In this document: positions 62,274-64,000 of the stretch, piece after piece | Layout of the letters: every line of letters starts with the position of its first letter | Position numbering within the stretch: the stretch's first letter is position 1 | Assembly: GCF_001956295.1 (NCBI RefSeq) | Contig: NZ_MRTD01000014.1 | Coordinates: 1-64,000, forward strand | Reading direction: 5' to 3' | DNA from: Paenibacillus sp. FSL A5-0031 | GTDB lineage: Bacteria > Bacillota > Bacilli > Paenibacillales > Paenibacillaceae | DNA length: 64,000 nucleotides | Translations under genes and position numbers: made by a program | Notes under the pieces: generated by a model | Seen by the model: only the letters and a program-made list of their open reading frames with translations | What the model was told of the DNA's origin: nothing | The model's database searches: none

Positions 62274-62846
62274 TTAACCGGCAGCGATAATATCAAATTG
62301 AATCTGAGCGTCTGGGCGAGTATTACCGAGCAGGTTATGCTTGATCTCCTCTAGCCAAGTCGAAAATCGATGATGCTGGATCGCTTTCTTTCCATCTTTA
62401 CACCGGACTTCAAAATGATAGATGCCTGGCTTTATCGGAAAGAAAGAATAGCGATACTGCTTCTCCTCTTTTGTCCAAATTCGTGGTGATGATTCCTGGA
62501 ATCCATATAGTGAATGGAATTCCTCGACATGAATAACTGCTTGCATCCAGTAAACCGTTGTTGGCGAGTACTGGTTGACTAGATAAAACCATTCGGCAAG
62601 CAAACGCTCAAAACCACTCTTATCTGTGTTTCCGTTTGCATGTTGCCATCGGATCCAAAAGAATGATCGTTCCTGATTACTAACGCCAGGTCTATATTCC
62701 ACTTGCAGATGATGATCACCAATAGAGCGGGTCCAATAATTACGTTTCTTGGCATCAGGTTGCAGCTTCAATTGTTCAAAAGCCTTTACTAACGCGTTAA
62801 GTGGCAAATCTATGCGCCATTTGAAAGCAATATAATCCAGCTTCAC
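62274..62846 (-). CDS. Hypothetical protein, 190 aa
   Basis: Soluble protein with YIAFKWRIDLPLNALVKAFE at the N-terminus and a large middle domain containing HHLQVEYRPGVSNQERSFFW. It is followed 4 bp upstream by the 113-aa gene, so they form a unit. No family recognised. Confidence 0.6.
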   Translation of the reverse strand: MKLDYIAFKWRIDLPLNALVKAFEQLKLQPDAKKRNYWTRSIGDHHLQVEYRPGVSNQERSFFWIRWQHANGNTDKSGFERLLAEWFYLVNQYSPTTVYWMQAVIHVEEFHSLYGFQESSPRIWTKEEKQYRYSFFPIKPGIYHFEVRCKDGKKAIQHHRFSTWLEEIKHNLLGNTRPDAQIQFDIIAAG

Positions 62847-62850
62847 AGCA

Positions 62851-63192
62851 TCACGCCCCTAACTTAATGCCTTGGGCGATAGTCGTGCCAAGAGGAAGGA
62901 TACCTCTATGTTGCTTACCGGCTGCTAAAATGACAGCATCTCTTGCCTCAAAGCCTTCCTCGTGCAGCTGCTCGTTTATTTGTGAACCCCATATAAAAAG
63001 CTCTGCAGGAGTAAGAACGAGAACACTCGTAGGAACAAGATAAGTCCCTTCTTCGACTTTGACCAATCCTTCACCAGTCAATGAATAAACCGTTTCCCCG
63101 TATCTTTTAGCGAGTTCTAAATTCTCATCCATGCGTGCCTCGAATCCACCAAGATTAAGGAGGAGACACACTTTTTTTTGTTCATGTTTCAT
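62851..63192 (-). CDS. Hypothetical protein, 113 aa
   Basis: ATG 63192 follows AAGGGTGGTAATTAAT and is better than the in-frame ATG at 63204. A soluble alpha/beta protein (LLLNLGGFEARMDENLELAK). No family recognised. Confidence 0.6.
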   Translation of the reverse strand: MKHEQKKVCLLLNLGGFEARMDENLELAKRYGETVYSLTGEGLVKVEEGTYLVPTSVLVLTPAELFIWGSQINEQLHEEGFEARDAVILAAGKQHRGILPLGTTIAQGIKLGA

Positions 63193-63221
63193 ATTAATTA
63201 CCACCCTTCAATTCAGTATTT

Positions 63222-63473
63222 TCATGCAGATACTGCGTATGCCCCGATTTTGAGAGGAATGTCGTGCTTGAGAAATAACTCGAGCAACGATTTTTCGTAG
63301 AAATCTGCATCCTTATCCGTAAGCTGTTTCCCGCGGCTGCCTACAATTACTGCGATTGGAAAACTCTTAACCACATCAAAAAATATGGTTTCCGTTTGGC
63401 CATCCCGCTCCACGAAAGCACATCCACCGCAAACTAAGCTTTGGTTTAACTGAATCGATATACGTGTAATCAT
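63222..63473 (-). CDS. Hypothetical protein, 83 aa
   Basis: GGGGGTAATTATT precedes ATG 63473. A small soluble protein (SLVCGGCAFVERDGQTETIF) with a CxxC that may bind metal. No family recognised. Confidence 0.5.
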   Translation of the reverse strand: MITRISIQLNQSLVCGGCAFVERDGQTETIFFDVVKSFPIAVIVGSRGKQLTDKDADFYEKSLLELFLKHDIPLKIGAYAVSA

Positions 63474-63496
63474 AATAATTACCCCCTATAGACATA

Positions 63497-63524
63497 AAAA
63501 AAAGACGTCAGGGACGCCTTCTAA
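63497..63524 (-). terminator. Terminator between two small genes
   Basis: GGCGTCCCTGACGTC folds with one mismatch and is followed by TTTTTTTT on the minus strand. Confidence 0.6.
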
Positions 63525-63551
63525 TTACTATCCAATATGATATTATTAAGC

Positions 63552-63578
63552 CAATTCCTAAGCCAATTCCTAAGCGGG
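63552..63578. repeat. Short tandem repeat
   Basis: AGCCAATTCCTA is repeated twice in tandem at the 3' end of the zinc-finger-like gene, overlapping its stop codon. Confidence 0.6.
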
Positions 63579-63851
63579 TGACACGCTTTTGGAAACGAAG
63601 TCCTGAATTGTATATTTACCCTTCAGGTCATTAAGCGAAACCTCTACTTTACCGACGATATTCAGACTTGCGAGATGTTTCGCATATCCTGCTATCATGG
63701 CACCATCACCTAACAAGATTTGTTGTCCCTCTTCGCACCCACACACTTCTGCAGGAACATCGGTAACTACCAATAACCCGCCTTCATATGGGCGTTCGCT
63801 TTTAATATACATAGTTTGAATTTCTCCTCTACATCGATCACAGTGAGACAT
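63570..63851 (-). CDS. YgiT-type zinc-finger-like protein, 93 aa
   Basis: ATG 63851 follows ATAGGAGGGATG. The N-terminal SHCDRCRGEIQTMYI and later VCGCEEGQQ give CxxC and CxC pairs like YgiT/MqsA-type zinc fingers; the C-terminal half is a small beta/alpha domain. In MqsA this is an antitoxin, but no toxin is next to it. Tentative. Confidence 0.5.
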   Translation of the reverse strand: MSHCDRCRGEIQTMYIKSERPYEGGLLVVTDVPAEVCGCEEGQQILLGDGAMIAGYAKHLASLNIVGKVEVSLNDLKGKYTIQDFVSKSVSPA

Positions 63852-63915
63852 AAACATCCCTCCTATGACCTAATTTTATCATGGGTTTTAAATTACTCCA
63901 AACAATCTAATCAAA

Positions 63916-64000
63916 TTAACCGAAGAATAAACGATCGATTACAATCCAAGTACCGATGATCCAGAACATTAAAACTAAAGCCTTTGTTCGATCGGAATTT
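63916..64000 (-). CDS. Small membrane protein, C-terminal part only
   Basis: The frame enters at the right edge and ends at TAA at 63916-63918. The visible residues (RTKALVLMFWIIGTWIVIDR) form a membrane helix. The gene starts beyond the window. Confidence 0.4.
   Translation of the reverse strand, partial: NSDRTKALVLMFWIIGTWIVIDRLFFG

Overview
The window looks like most of a large plasmid, or plasmid-like element, from an endospore-forming member of the Bacillales, probably Paenibacillus or a relative. The spore-forming host is supported by a germinant-receptor operon and a Spo0E-like phosphatase. The plasmid nature is supported by a Rep_3 initiator with a dense iteron field, a second iteron cluster with a perfect DnaA box, plasmid-encoded replisome parts (sliding clamp, SSB, Toprim primase-like protein, ssDNA-annealing-like protein) and many DNA-modification enzymes. 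I see no tRNA, rRNA or CRISPR array. Genus and plasmid status are inferences.

Layout. 1-2.5 kb: partial gene, a 23-bp inverted-repeat element and a candidate mini Tn7-like element. 2.5-11.3 kb: a 7,866-bp Tn3-family transposon (38-bp inverted repeats, 5-bp target duplication) carrying a gerB-A-C operon, tnpA and a tyrosine recombinase; it splits a membrane-protein gene. 11.3-14.7 kb: small genes, a GntR regulator and an IS1182-family element. 14.8-25.8 kb: minus-strand replication and repair block (SNF2-like helicase, methyltransferase-like protein, beta clamp, SSB, primase-like, annealing-like). 26-27.6 kb: an initiator-like protein with a DnaA-type domain and GTTAAC repeats. 27.9-30.1 kb: AT-rich small membrane genes, a candidate origin and the Spo0E-like gene. 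30-34.3 kb: an LPD1-domain protein and a DndC-like PP-loop enzyme. 34.4-36.3 kb: iterons and Rep_3 initiator. 36.3-50 kb: modification block (C5 methyltransferase, adenine methyltransferase-like protein, Dam, DUF6884-like protein, Mom-like acetyltransferase-fold protein) interrupted by an AT-rich cargo segment with a lipoprotein, a secreted protein and a dam pseudogene. 50.6-57 kb: a candidate mini Tn7-like element, a nuclease-like protein, an exported protein and an IS110 element. 57-64 kb: a TIR-like effector candidate, a DpdA/TGT-like protein, RadC and small genes.

How it may work together. The minus-strand operons are punctuated by two recurrent RNA devices. The first is a family of at least five leaders with nested terminators, placed before the clamp, annealing, DndC-like, 41-kb and Mom-like genes. 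The second is a family of GC-rich hairpins next to ribosome-binding sites. The five leaders suggest one shared signal controls replication and DNA-modification genes together. The germination operon and Spo0E-like gene suggest the element also influences host sporulation and germination. Dispersed Tn7-like end sequences (TGT + 6-7 nt + an AATAAAGT-type box) without tnsABC genes suggest repeated capture of cargo by non-autonomous elements moved in trans.
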